Source: Ligustrum vulgare | Lineage: Eukaryota > Streptophyta > Magnoliopsida > Lamiales > Oleaceae | NCBI GenBank assembly: GCA_963555705.1 | Contig: OY743169.1 | Location: forward strand, 9,548,014-9,612,013 | DNA length: 64,000 nucleotides | Direction of reading: 5' to 3' | Part shown: piece after piece, positions 24,355 through 35,723 of the stretch | Layout of the letters: every line of letters begins with the position of its first letter | Numbering within the stretch: the first letter of the stretch is position 1 | Notes under the pieces: generated by a model | What the model saw: only the letters and a program-made list of their open reading frames with translations | Told to the model about the DNA's origin: nothing | Databases searched by the model: none | Program-made: the position numbers and the translations under genes

Positions 24355-24435
24355 TTATTTCCAGCTTTATCAAACCTCGAGAAAGGAAAATATATTTATT
24401 TCCAGCTTTATCAAAACTCGAGAAAGGAAAATATA
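24355..24435. repeat. ~40-bp tandem duplication between the two cargo ORFs
   Basis: Two near-identical units start 'tttatttccagctttatc', each containing a CTCGAG hexamer and 'gaaaggaaaatatattt'. A third partial start (tttatttccaaaacgcg) follows. It lies upstream of the LOG TATA box and downstream of the other ORF, so it could be promoter or terminator sequence. Confidence 0.7.
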
Positions 24436-24500
24436 TTTTATTTCCAAAACGCGTGAAAGAAAACAGCAAAATATTTTAAATGTGTATCAAGAGATTTACC

Positions 24501-25052
24501 TTATATCATTGATGAACTGCCAGAAGCCTCATTTTGTAAAACAGACTGGCAAACAGGATCTTTTGCTATTATATTTTGGAGACTATAACGATTTTTGTCC
24601 CCGTTAAACTGAGCGTATAAGGAGAAAAGTTCACGTTGCACATAACCACTTGGGTGCGTCTCAAGAGTCAGTCGAATATCATCCAAAGACTCCTTACTCA
24701 GTCCACCCTTTATGAATTTGATTTTATCATCCCGATTAGTAGAAGAATATCCTACTGTTTTGCAACGAGTATCACAGTTCCAACGAGCACATTTGTAGCA
24801 ACCATTCAGCCTTTTTGCTCTTCGTTTCTTTGCGAAGGTGCTTTTGCCTAAACCAGGCATGTGCTTTGGAAATGTCATAGGTAATTCACCAGATAGTCGA
24901 ACCTTTGCTTCGATCAACCAGCGAACATCTTCTGAAACACCATGAGCCATCAGCAACCTCAATCTTTCGAGTCTTATTCGATAAATTTTCCTCAGATCAT
25001 TCATTGGAAGACTGGAATAATACTTGCGAATGTTTGTAAGAATGATATCCAT
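24501..25052 (-). CDS. Viral NABP-like zinc-finger protein (Betaflexiviridae type), inside an LTR element
   Basis: 183 residues, intact and intronless. Residues 70-81 read GKSTFAKKRRAK, a basic patch, followed at once by a Cys4 cluster CYKCARWNCDTRC (Cys 85, 88, 93, 97). A small basic patch of the form G-x-S-x-(F/Y)-A-(K/R)n next to a short cysteine cluster is the hallmark of the nucleic-acid-binding proteins encoded near the 3' end of carla- and vitivirus genomes, which bind RNA and DNA and act in silencing suppression. The N-terminal 65 residues are helical and basic (NDLRKIYRIRLERLRLLM). The C-terminal 60 are mixed and longer than in the compact viral proteins. It shares strand and promoter style with the LOG ORF 337 bases downstream. 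The assignment rests on motif recognition only; an unrelated cellular zinc protein is possible. Confidence 0.68.
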   Translation of the reverse strand: MDIILTNIRKYYSSLPMNDLRKIYRIRLERLRLLMAHGVSEDVRWLIEAKVRLSGELPMTFPKHMPGLGKSTFAKKRRAKRLNGCYKCARWNCDTRCKTVGYSSTNRDDKIKFIKGGLSKESLDDIRLTLETHPSGYVQRELFSLYAQFNGDKNRYSLQNIIAKDPVCQSVLQNEASGSSSMI

Positions 25053-25085
25053 GTTTTGATGGATCTAACCTCTTCCCAGCATGAA

Positions 25086-25097
25086 CTATTTAAAAGC
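25086..25097 (-). promoter_or_regulatory. TATA-like box for the NABP-like ORF
   Basis: GCTTTTAAATAG on the minus strand, 34-45 bases before the start codon. This implies a very short leader, or a later true start such as the Met at residue 17. It resembles the LOG box at 24237-24250. Confidence 0.4.
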
Positions 25098-25099
25098 AT

Positions 25100-25982
25100 T
25101 AAGGATCGGAGGAAATCCGCGTGATATTGATTCCAGCAAGAAAGCGCGGAATAGAATAATGGAAAAGAGGGAACAAGAGTTATGCGTCGTTTACTTTCTT
25201 GATAAAAGGAAGATTTGATGATGACGGGATTTGAGATATGGAATATTTTCTTGGATTTTGGGTACTGATATTTTGATATAATAATCAAGGTATAGAAATA
25301 ATACGGGGATACGTGAAAGTGAAATAAGGACTGTATTGAATCAGGATTAATAAGTTTGTGCAAGTGAAAGGAATACCTTACGGGAAATGTTATGATATTT
25401 GAGTTAAGAATTTTAATTATTTGGGAGATATTTGTTTATTGAATTTTGCAGAAATTTTGGGTTACAAATATTGGAAAGATAAACTGATGATTATGTTGAT
25501 ATGTGAATAACATGTTTGGGTATATTACATAGAGAATATTCAGGTAATCGTTTTAATTATTTTGGGATATTTGGTGATAAGAAGAAATGACAAATTATTA
25601 TGGTATGATATGTTAGTAAAGATTTATTGAAATTTTAGAGATATTAATACGAATATTTGAGGTTACATGATACGATGATAAGTGACAGGTTACATGAGTA
25701 CTACAAGATATGATGAAATATCACATACGATTGGGAATTTTCATTTTGATTCAGAAGAATTTATGAGTAGACATATGTCTATTATTGATAGAAAAGTTCA
25801 TGTCTTAAGAAAACAAATTGATGCATTTAGTCAAAGTCCAGTGGGTTAAATATGGTTGGGTTAAATATGGTAGCGATGATGCTACATAAGAAGAAGAAGA
25901 AGAGATTCTGATTAAGTGTTCAGAAATCATAAGATCAAGTAAGTTTAATTTCGAGGACGAAATTATTTTAAGGGGGTAAGTT
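25100..25982. other. Cargo element interior, right non-coding part with polypurine tract
   Basis: No coding motif. From about 25,942 the text 'atttcgaggacgaaatt', then 'attttaagggggtaag', leads into the 3' LTR at 25,983. This is the conserved 3' end and polypurine tract of chromovirus-like gypsy elements and the only recognisable trace of the autonomous ancestor. Confidence 0.75.
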
Positions 25983-28002
25983 TGTAGCGACCAAGAATTT
26001 TTACGCGATTAATAATTATTTTAATAGAAAATCGTGTCGCTACTATTTCACCCATTTTTAATAAGTTAACGCCACGACGTATTCGTATAGCCAAGTCAAG
26101 AAATAATCGAGATCGTTCGATTTTAAATTAAATTCCGAATTTCTAAAAATATCTCCATTCTCTTGATTTAAAGTATATTAAGTCCAAGTACTTAATTCAA
26201 TGTTATCCCAATATTTATTTATACAAAAATTATTTTTATTATTGAAATTAAGAAAATATATGCAAGCATGAGAGGTTCCATTATATATAATAATTATGAG
26301 AATCTTAATTTAATAAATATGGAAAAGTATATGAATGAATTATATACTCCATTATATGTAATCATGAAGAGCATAATATTTGTATAAATATGGAAAAGTA
26401 TATGAATGAATTATATACTCCATTATATGTAATCATGAAGAGCATAATATTTGTATAAATATGGAAAAGTATATGAATGAATTATAGACTCCATTATATG
26501 TAATCATGAAGAGCATAATATTTGTATAAATATGGAAAAGTATATGAATGGTTGATAAGATTCCATTATATGTAATCATGAAGAGCATAATATTTGTATA
26601 AATATGGAAAAGTATATGAATGGTTGATAAGACTCCATTATATGTAATCATGAAGAGCATAATATTTGTATAAATATGGAAAAGTATATGAATGGTTGAT
26701 AAGACTCCATTATATGTAATTATGAAGAGCATAATATTTGTATAAATATGGAAAAGTATATGAATGGTGCTTTACTTTAAGAAAAGGATGTGTTAAAATT
26801 AATATAATTGAATGATTATGTTTACAATATGCCAACTTTATACATCTATTTAAACCCATCTCTTTTACACACAACTCTACACATATACACTTATTTCCAA
26901 TCTCTTGACAAAATCCACAAGTAAGAGAAATTCAAGGTGGTCAAGAAAGTTTTGGTCCATTTACTACTACACTTCATTTTAATCTTTTAAAAGGTAAGTA
27001 TATCTTATGTTTTTATGAAAAGTAAGTATGTTTTTATGAAAGGTAAATACACCTTATGTTTTTATGAAAAGTAAGTATGTTTTTATGAAAAGTAAGTATA
27101 TCTTATGTTTTTATGAAAAGTAAGTATGTTTTTATGAAAGGTAAATACACCTTATGTTTTTATGAAAAGTAAGTATGTTTTTATGACAAGTAAGTATATC
27201 TTATGTTTTTATGAAAAGTAAGTATGTTTTTATGAAAGGTAAATACACCTTATGTTTTTATGAAAAGTAAGTATGTTTTTATGACAAGTAAGTATATCTT
27301 ATGTTTTTATGAAAAGTAAGTATGTTTTTATGAAAGGTAAATACACCTTATGTTTTTATGAAAAGTAAGTATGTTTTTATGACAAGTAAATATATCTTAT
27401 GTTTTTATGAAAAGTAAGTATGTTTTTATGAAAGGTAAATACACCTTATGTTTTTATGAAAAGTAAGTATATCTTATGTTTTTATGAAAATGTTTGGATC
27501 ATTGCTATGAAATCAATCTCACAAGATTGTTATGGATTCCATATGATATGTTTATGATTATGCTAAGGGGACCGGAGTTTAGTAGCGCTACACATAAGAA
27601 TTCTTGCCATTTAAGTTCGGTAAAATTCTTGTGTCTCCCTATGTTTATGAGTATTTCGATCCTATCCTATGTTATGATGAAAATGATCCATATGCTTTCA
27701 AAAGAAAATTTATGCTTGGTATACTTACTGAGATTTTATAAATCTCACTCCACGATATTTACCATTTTCAGATAATTGAAGGTTCGAGGCGGTCAACATG
27801 GAAGTGGCAAAAGTGGTTAAGATTGATGAGATAATTATGTTGAACTTTATGTAAGAAAATTATGTTCTATTTTTATTCACAAATAAAATTATGGGATTCT
27901 AATTATTCTTTTGAATAATTTTACATTTCTATTTAAGTCTCGATAATATGATATGAGTCACTTTTAGTGGCACTCGAATGGTCGAGAATTCGGGTCGTCA
28001 CA
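25983..28002 (+). repeat. 3' LTR of the cargo-carrying element
   Basis: 2,020 bp, the same length as the 5' LTR and almost identical, including both tandem arrays. Ends GTCACA and is followed by the TSD GACCC. Confidence 0.93.
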
Positions 28003-28007
28003 GACCC

Positions 28008-28770
28008 AATTTCTATCCCCATCTCCTATCTTGTTTTTCTCTCTAGGCAGTCGCTCTTATAATGGTCAGATCTACCACAACCATAGTTCTTCCTTCCCTT
28101 TGCCTTACCCTATGACTTAAAACTACTTCTACCTTTCCATCTATCATCCTCATCGTTTGAGTTACCTCTGTTTTTACCACGCCCACCTGGCATCATGTGG
28201 ACCACACCACTACCCCTCTCATCTCTTTCAGTTTTCACCTCCATCTCCCTACTTTTCAAGGAATCAATGACAATTTCAAGCGTTAGAGTATCCCTCCCAT
28301 ATTTTATAGCATTCTTAACCTCTTTATAAGCGTTAGGAATAGCATTTAACAATATAACAACTTTATATTTTTCAGGTACTTTTTCACCACAATTAGTGAT
28401 GTCTTGCACAAGTTTATTAAAGACATTCAAGTTATCATCTAAGTCCTTAGAGGGATCAATTTAGAAACTAAAAAAACTTTCAAGCAAGTAAAGCTTATTA
28501 TGAGTAGATTTTGACACATAAAGCTCTTCCAATTTGTCCCAAAGTTCTTTAGTGGAATCATGTTTACCAACTTTACGCAGAGCAGAGTCAGATAGATGCA
28601 AAATGATAGAAGTATACGCGAGTTCATCAAAATCCTTTTTCTCATTAGTTGTCAAAGTATTTGGGAATGAATTATCAATAGTTTTTTAAATCTTTTGTTG
28701 TACAAAAATACCTTTCGTTTTCTATTGCCATATAGAAAAATCACCTTTACCATTAAAGATGTTCAATTGA
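28008..28770 (-). pseudogene. gag remnant of the outer copia element
   Basis: On the minus strand, copia Gag text runs from FNGKGDFSIWQ (about 28,760) through KKDFDELAYTSIILHLSDSA and STKELWDKLEELYV, then after a stop near 28,460 through VPEKYKVVILLNAIP and YGRDTLTLEIVIDSL. A zinc-knuckle relic, CGRSDHYKSDC, lies near 28,040-28,075. Stops near 28,736, 28,688 and 28,460 break it. The inner element is inserted just beyond the knuckle. Confidence 0.82.
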
Positions 28771-29491
28771 AAATGGTGTGCAGAAATCTTAACAAATAAG
28801 AAATACAACGCAATATAAGTATCACACAAAAAATCACACAAAATCCTAAAGGTCGCAATATACACCGTTCTAAATTCCATGATTCCGTGAGACTAAGGAT
28901 CTCAGGTCAAGGGAGTTTTCGACACGGGTAAAGTCTAGGTGACAGTTCTAAACATAATGCAAAAAGAAAAAAATAATCACAAAAGATTTCACAAGGTAAA
29001 CAGCTATTTAAAACACAAGTAATGTCAAATAATTCCTATAACTAGCAACAGGAAACCGCAAGCCTAATGGTCACCTCACACGATGACTTGCTATTACTGG
29101 AATATAAAAGTTTCAGTCAATTTACAAGAGCCGACCAATCTAAGTTTGTATTAATCAGAGAGATGCGAAATTATTTATTTTTGTTTTATGCTTTGCAATT
29201 AGGGACCTTTTGAGCGTAAATCAGCACCAAGCTGGAGAACCTCCAAAATGGTACCTAACTTGCAAAAACCAATAAACATCAATTAATCAATAGTTTTCAA
29301 TCACATATATTCTGAAGAAAAAAAACACACACAATTGAAATGAAAATAATTTCAGCCACAAAAACACAATTGTAATAATTTTTCAACTAATGAAAAATTA
29401 AAACAAGGAAAGAAAAAATTCAATCAATGAGTTCCAATGTTGATTCCAATCCTGTCAATCACGCCAACAAGGCTACAGTCATGCCACCGAG

Positions 29492-29503
29492 GCTCTGATA
29501 CCA
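29492..29503 (-). other. Primer-binding site of the outer copia element
   Basis: The minus strand reads TGGTATCAGAGC two bases inside the right-hand LTR, fixing that LTR as the 5' LTR. Confidence 0.9.
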
Positions 29504-29505
29504 AT

Positions 29506-30304
29506 TGTTGGAGAATACAACCTCGCAAAAAACACAAAGTAATTTGAGTTAGTCACAATACAGTGAAAGAAAATAATATAGATTGGCAAAGAAGCAAAAT
29601 GAAGCAAATGAATCTCCCTCAAGTTGCACAATCCAAGTCGTGTGGTGGGATGAACCTAGGGCTCAGAATCTGCCCCAACAATCACAATAGGCAACACCAC
29701 ACTACGAAGACAAGAAGACACTCCGAGGAAACCCGAAAAATCCACATATTTCACCAAGAAAAGGAACCGAACCAGAAAACCTAAACGAACTAGCAGAGCC
29801 GCGGTATATACCGCACGCAAGGAACGAAATCAGGAACTTACCCACCAAGGGAAGGCAGCAACCAAGGGCTGAGAGTAAGGCAGTGGAGTTCAAAAAGAGG
29901 ACGGGTCGAGAGTTCTCACTGAGAGAAGAGAGATCTGTAATTCACGAGAGAAAAGAGAGGCTTGAGTGTTTTTCCAATTTCTTGTCTTAACCGAGAGTGA
30001 GGAGAGCATAGGATAGATATAGGGTAGGTTTAAGTTTAATTAGGGGAATGGGTCGAGAAACTAATTAAACCTGGGCCGCCATCAGATCCACTCACCGAGT
30101 AACAGGGCCTACGACTCAATTAACACCTCAAGGTAGGGTGATAATTAAAGTCTCTAACATGTCATTCTCGTGGGCTACACACATTGTGGTTATTGGGACA
30201 GTAACATTTCTTCGATCATGGGTCGAAGGCCCGCGAAGCTTAATTTTTGATACGATGTTTCATCATCGCCCCCGATGTTTGATTGGGACAAAAAATACCC
30301 AACA
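29506..30304 (-). repeat. 5' LTR of the outer copia element
   Basis: 799 bp, partner of 17489-18298, followed by TSD GAGAA at 30305-30309. Confidence 0.88.
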
Positions 30305-30780
30305 GAGAACAGTGTGTTAAGACTTGTAATTCATATTTGTTTTTAGCAATAAAACTATTCCAACTTCAAGTCTGAAATTATTCATGCATATTGTTTTTAG
30401 CTATAAAAATGTTACAACTTCATTAAACTCATATAAAAAATAACTTATCAACTCGTGCACTCACTAGGCTATGTTTGCGGCTATAGCTGTGTTTATAAAT
30501 GGAATATTATTGTTTTCGAGGTAAAATTAGTTATTAAAAAATGATTTTATAAAATGTTTGTGGTTAAAATTAGTTTGAAAAATTATGTTGTTTATAAATT
30601 AGTTTAAAAAACGCAGACTAATTCAATCCCCGTGTCAAGAACCAAATTTAACACAAACAATCTAAAATTTGACAAATGTTTGAATTGGATAATGATTTCA
30701 AACTAAATGTCAAGAATTAATTGTTGAAGCGATCGAGTTAGCCGAGAGAATATTGAAGTAACTTAAGCATGTAAGATTAT

Positions 30781-30969
30781 GCCCTTATTTGGATCTCTTT
30801 ATAAAAAAAATAAAAAAAATTCTTTTTTCTGCCGTACTCAATCTCAACCATCTATAAAAAGTCAAGTCCACAATATTTGACTTTTCAACCAAATCTCAAT
30901 CATTTATTCTCCTAAAAATCACTATTCATTAAAGAAAAAAACTCTTTTAAACAATATCAAACACAAAGC
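30781..30969. mobile_element. MITE-like repeat, copy 1
   Basis: Begins GCCCTTATTTGGATC and ends ATATCAAACACAAAGC, imperfect inverse complements. The inside (ACTCAATCTCAACCATC, CACAATATTTGAC, AAAAATCACTATTCATT) recurs in order at 55,225-55,413. Non-coding. Confidence 0.5.
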
Positions 30970-32225
30970 TCTGTTTGGTAACACTAAGAATTTAGATTTT
31001 AAATTAATTCAATGTCAAGATTTAATCTTAACCACTCATTTTACAGGACTTGCAACATTTCAATCACATATCTCATTAACTTTTATCAAAACTAATTTTT
31101 TCACCCGTGCGATGCACGAGAATATATTCGTAATAATGATTTCGATCAAAGTTTATGAAAATATGTTAATTATACAATCATATCAAATAAAAACATAATT
31201 CAATAACATTTTAATACAAAATATTATCGAAATCAAAACTTTAAAAAAGACAAAACTAATTAAGACCAGGAAATCCTGATCTTTATAAGATTTTAGTTTT
31301 TTTCTTTTTAAACTTATTTTTTTCTTTTAAAAATTATTTTTATTTATTATTTGTTTGTTTGTTGGACTTTTTTCTTCTAAATAAGTTATTTTTATCTTAT
31401 TTTTTATGTGCTAAATTATTTTATTTTGACATATAATATAATATAACAAATAAAATTAACAACCATAAATCTATATTTGTTATGAATTGGTAATTTTGAA
31501 ATTAAAGAATATTGTTATTATATTTTTTTGTATTTAATTTAATTTTCAAATGAATAAATGTTGCTTTATTTCTAAAATAACTTCTTCTTTTTTTAGAAAA
31601 TTTTGTGATATTTGAAACAATTATTAACTTTTTAATTAAAATCGGTTCGCTCCGATTCGACCTGATTCAACATACGATTCTTGACATATTGCCTTTTTTG
31701 GATCAGAGCGATTTTAGGTTTTCTGAATACTGAGTATTATATAACTTAAATGAGATATTAAGGAAAAGTATAAAATATATAATAAAATTTCACACTTGAT
31801 CTTTGTGACCTTTTTACGGACAAAGTTTATAACTTGCTCTCACTTGTTATCTTTTATTAAACTTCTCGCTAATTGTCATTGCACATTATACAATCAAAGT
31901 ATGTTTTTAATAACAATGCAAAAAAATAAATTTTTAGTTAACTTGATTTCGTACGTAATATATTTTAACTTTTGATGAAATTTATTTTTTAATATATTGC
32001 TTAGATATAATTTATATTTTATAGAATTTTTAATAGTATTGTTCAAATTAAAACATAGTCATTGTACAAAAAAAATTAATAATAATATAAATGAACGCTG
32101 TATTCCAAAAAAAAAAAAATATAAAATATTCAATCAAGTATGAAATTATTCGATCTGAAAGAAAATTATATTTAATCAATATGAGATTATTTGATTTGAA
32201 AGAAAATTTCGGGATTAGTCATTTA

Positions 32226-32231
<6 letters not shown>

Positions 32232-32290
<59 letters not shown>
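32232..32290. repeat. (AT)n microsatellite
   Basis: Uninterrupted alternating AT of about 59 bases. The Ile-Tyr repeat in the overlapping ORF is an artefact of it. Confidence 0.95.
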
Positions 32291-32293
<3 letters not shown>

Positions 32294-34129
32294 CTAATTG
32301 GTAAACTTATAAAAAAATACACACTTTAAGAAATGTTCTTAAGTTCTTTAAACTAAAATATTTTAGTTTAAAACATTTTTCATTCTTTAAATTAAAATAT
32401 TTTTGGGTTATTTAAGTGTTTTTCAACACATTTTATAATATATTTTTATATATCACTAGAAATAATTTAATATTACTTTACCAAATTAGTTACACTATGA
32501 TTAAGGAGAATATTTTTGAATAATCTTTTTTTTTTTTTAAATTTGACAAAATTCCTAAATTACGGATTTTGAATATTTTTTATAAGAATTGAAAATTATC
32601 TATTTATTTTTAAATTAAACTTATGATTCTTTTGATGTAATTTTCCACATTTTTTCAAAAAAAAAATAAAAAATGAAGCATCTCTGTTAACAATTAAAAA
32701 CACATTTGTTTTTTTTTTTTTCAAGAAAAAAAATAATTTCAAATTGTCTTTTTTTGAAATTGGAACGGATCATCTCCCTTTGACAAAATATTTTTAAACA
32801 ACACATTTTTAAACTACTTTTTAATCACACGTATTTTTTCTCTCCATTTTTCAACCACTAATTTTTACATCGAAAACATCACATTCTTTATTTTTTTTTA
32901 AAAAAAAAAATTGACTACCATAATTTTTTATATAATTTAACATTGTTCAAAACATTTATTTTATTTATTTATTTTGGGAACAAATACATATAGTGCTCAA
33001 AAGTGTAATTGCAAATTTGAATTGTTCAACCATTACATTTTGAGATGGTTCTAATTCTCATTGCACTTTTTTTTTTTTTTTTTTTTGCAACAACTTTCCA
33101 AATTTAGCAAGTAATTTTCGGCAGGAAAGTGTGTGTGTATTTTTGGTGACGGTTACTTTTTTTTATATATAGATAGATCTGCTAAAAATCTGATTTTATC
33201 AATATCAAACAGAAGCAAAATAAGTTCTTCTTAGTTAAAAAGAGCCGTTTATTTTTTTATTTCTTCTTCATAATAACTACGGTTTTTGAACAAAGTTTAT
33301 GTGATAATTTTGCATAGTAGATGGGATTCGTCTATTTTCCGAAATCCCGAGTCTTCACCACAACGAGCTGTGGAGAAGATATCGTGATGGTCCTGTGAGT
33401 CGTGAAGTCTGAGGTGGATTACAAATTAAGCGCCCCCTTGTAGTCAAAGTGGGAAAATTTTTCCTATAGGGTGGGGCGGGGGCTAAATTTTCTCGCGGTC
33501 TAATTAGCATGGATTTTTTTTTTAAAAAAAAATATTCATTTATTTCAAATGTAATTGAATTAATTCTCAAAAAAAAAATAACTATATTAATCACTAACAT
33601 ATATAAATCAAAAAACATGCTAGACCGACAGAGTTACAATCATATAAGCCAACAAAGTTTTAGTCAATAGTCATATAAGACTACAAGGCTACGGTCATTT
33701 TCAATTATCCAAATAATGAGCAAAGACAAACCATTGTTTACCTAAGAATAAAGGTAAAGTCACGCGGCAACATGAATAAATTAAGTGATGGTCTCAATAA
33801 TAATCTGTAAATAATAGTTTGATAATAAAGATTAGTTAAATTATTATATAAAACTCGATACATTGGATTAAGTAGTCAAGTTTAGTAAGATTTAGCAAAA
33901 CAATTCGTACTTATCAATGACTCACGTTAACGCTACCCATCTTGCATTTTTGGAAGCAAAAATATTAATCAAACTAGAATTATCTAATTGTTCAATCATT
34001 GCCTCCTCCTTCCGCTTCCGTTTTCTTCTTTAACCTCTAGACTCCTTCATTGTATTTTAACTGTTACAGACATTGTGTCGGAATAAAGATGTTTAAGGAA
34101 GGCTAAAGTAAATTAAAAGGGAAGATATG

Positions 34130-35723
34130 TGATAAGTGTGCTTTACACACTTATTTTGCTTTAAAATTGACAAGTTAATTGACAAATTTAGCGAATTTCT
34201 ACTTATAAATTGTATTTATCTTGTATAATTAGGTACAACCTCAATTGGAAAGAAAATGCACAAGATTGGAGTGCAATTGAGCTAAAAGAGGAGTAAATTT
34301 GACGTTCAATGACCTATTGAAAGAAATTAAAAGTTTGGGGACTCAATCGCAACATCTCAGAAAGTTGAAGGATTAGAGAAGCAAATATTTTAGGGGTATA
34401 TTTGTAATAAAAGTCAAGATTCGAGGACTAAATTGAAGAAGGCCAGAAGACAAATGACTTGACTTGCAATTATTCAAAAGAAAAAGAAAAAGACAAAAAC
34501 AAAAACAAAAACAATAATATATATATATATAGCCTTGGTTTTTGGGCGCTCGCCTGAGCGCCCCACACGATCGTGTGGGCCATTTTTGGCCCAATTCCGA
34601 TTTTAATTTTCTATTTTTATTATTTTAATTTAAGGTCGCATTTGGCTTTATTTGGACGTGTTTTTTGGACCATTTTAGGTCTAATTTTTTGGAGTATTTA
34701 TACTCCCATTTCTTCACTTCAAAACACAATTTTTCACTACCAAACCCTAGTCTCTATTTCTCTTTTCTTCTTCTTTATTTTCTTTTCTTATATTTGTTTT
34801 TGTTTTAGTTTATAATTTAGTTTGTAGTTTAGTTTTTGATTTCAAATTACTAGCACCCATTGGATCAAAGAAGTAAGAAGTGAAGTGGAAATACAATACA
34901 AAGAAGAATTCTTGGAGCAAAAATTAAGGAAAGTGTTGTATTTCATTTTTCTTGTATTTTTATCTTTAATTTCTATCTTTTGTGATGTATTTCCATAAAC
35001 CTTATCTTTTGTGGAATATTTATACAATGAGCTAATTGTTTTATGTTGAGATGATTGATGTAACTTAACTTAGTTTAAGTAATTTTAATGTTTGTTTATT
35101 AATTTTGAGCTTATTTCATGTGTGTTTGTTATTGAGATTATTCCATGTGTTTGATTGATCACCAAATATATGTTTTGTGAAGTGTATGATAATCGAGAGA
35201 TATTGTGCATTTTAGACCAAATAACAAATGCTCTATGTTCTTGTTAAGGATAGAGATATACCTTAAATTCTAGTTGATCCATTGAGCTATTTTCACAAAG
35301 AGTTAATGCAATTGATTGGACTTTAATCGACATAGAGATATAGTAGGTTAAACCAATTAATTATGGTTAATTTCACTTGAGAGAGGTAATTAGCTAAACT
35401 TGGAAAATCGGGTCTAACATTGTAAATGAGTAATTTGTTAATTTGCATGTGTTGAGAAATTACTTAAGTAAAAGTTAAGTGAAATCATGAATCCCAACTA
35501 TTTTATCTTTCATTTTCCTTATTTTAATTTGATTTAAAATTAGTTTCTTTAATTTAGAATTTTCCAAATCCATCTTTTAATTGTTTGTTTCTTTTTATTG
35601 TTAGAATTAAATTGATTAAAGTTGTATAATCTAAAGTAAACATTCCTCGTGAGATCGACAATCCGGACTAAAAAAAGTCCACTTTATTACTTGTACGCGA
35701 CCCGTGCGCTTGTGGTACACACT
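34130..35723. mobile_element. 1.6-kb insertion in the copia-2 3' LTR, probable gypsy solo LTR
   Basis: The intact partner LTR reads GAAGATATGAAAGC, whereas here the same site reads ...GAAGATATG, then 1,594 bases, then ATATGAAAG, giving a clean ATATG duplication (34125-34129 and 35724-35728). The insert begins TGATAAGTGTG and ends ACACACT. It holds a TATA-like AGTATTTATACTCC near 34,692 followed by a leader, and no ORF with a domain. Length, terminal TG, 5-bp TSD and internal promoter suggest a solo LTR of a long-LTR Ty3/gypsy group, although the right end lacks a perfect CA. Confidence 0.7.

Larger units (their letters stand above)
19438..28002 (+). mobile_element. Young non-autonomous LTR retrotransposon with antisense LOG and NABP-like cargo
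   Basis: An 8,565-bp element bounded by a perfect GACCC TSD (19433-19437 and 28003-28007). Both LTRs are 2,020 bp and by eye differ at about three positions (near 19,515/26,060, 20,260/26,805 and 21,117/27,662), which indicates very recent insertion. The 5' LTR is followed by an iMet primer-binding site. The 3' LTR is preceded by AATTTCGAGGACGAAATT and a G-rich purine tract, text typical of the 3' end of Tekay/Del-like chromoviruses, and the LTR termini (TGTAGCGACC ... GGGTCGTCACA) fit that group. No gag, protease, RT or integrase remains, so mobilisation must come from a partner. The 4.5-kb interior instead carries two intact intronless ORFs in antisense orientation, at 23,510-24,163 and 24,501-25,052. 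Confidence 0.93.
17489..30304 (-). mobile_element. Older Ty1/copia element (minus strand), host of a nested LTR element
   Basis: LTRs lie at 17489-18298 (the 3' LTR in element sense) and 29506-30304 (the 5' LTR). They begin TGTTGGAGAATACAACC and end AATACCCAACA, with a perfect GAGAA duplication at 17484-17488 and 30305-30309. The iMet primer-binding site lies on the minus strand at 29492-29503. Without the 8.57-kb insertion at 19438-28002 the element is only about 4.2 kb. It retains a decayed gag and lacks integrase, reverse transcriptase and RNase H, so it is a deletion derivative that needed help in trans. The LTRs differ at many positions, so it is far older than its insert. Confidence 0.9.
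30310..34075. other. Intergenic, AT-rich
   Basis: No supported gene in 3.8 kb. It contains a MITE-like repeat (30781-30969), an (AT)n run (32232-32290), many poly-A/T runs, and a locally GC-richer patch near 33,420-33,510 with no coding content. Bases 34071-34075 (CATTG) are the left TSD of the next element. Confidence 0.45.

Noticed and set aside
25001..25363. 120-codon minus ORF overlapping the start of the NABP-like ORF
   Set aside because: Different frame, aromatic/hydrophobic composition typical of AT-rich shadow ORFs, no motif, and it overlaps the putative TATA box.
31091..31115. CCCGTGCGATGCACG hairpin-like motif with a partner near 56,790, considered as Helitron ends
   Set aside because: Only the short motif is shared. 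I could not find a CTRR terminus or matching 5' end, so I do not call a Helitron.
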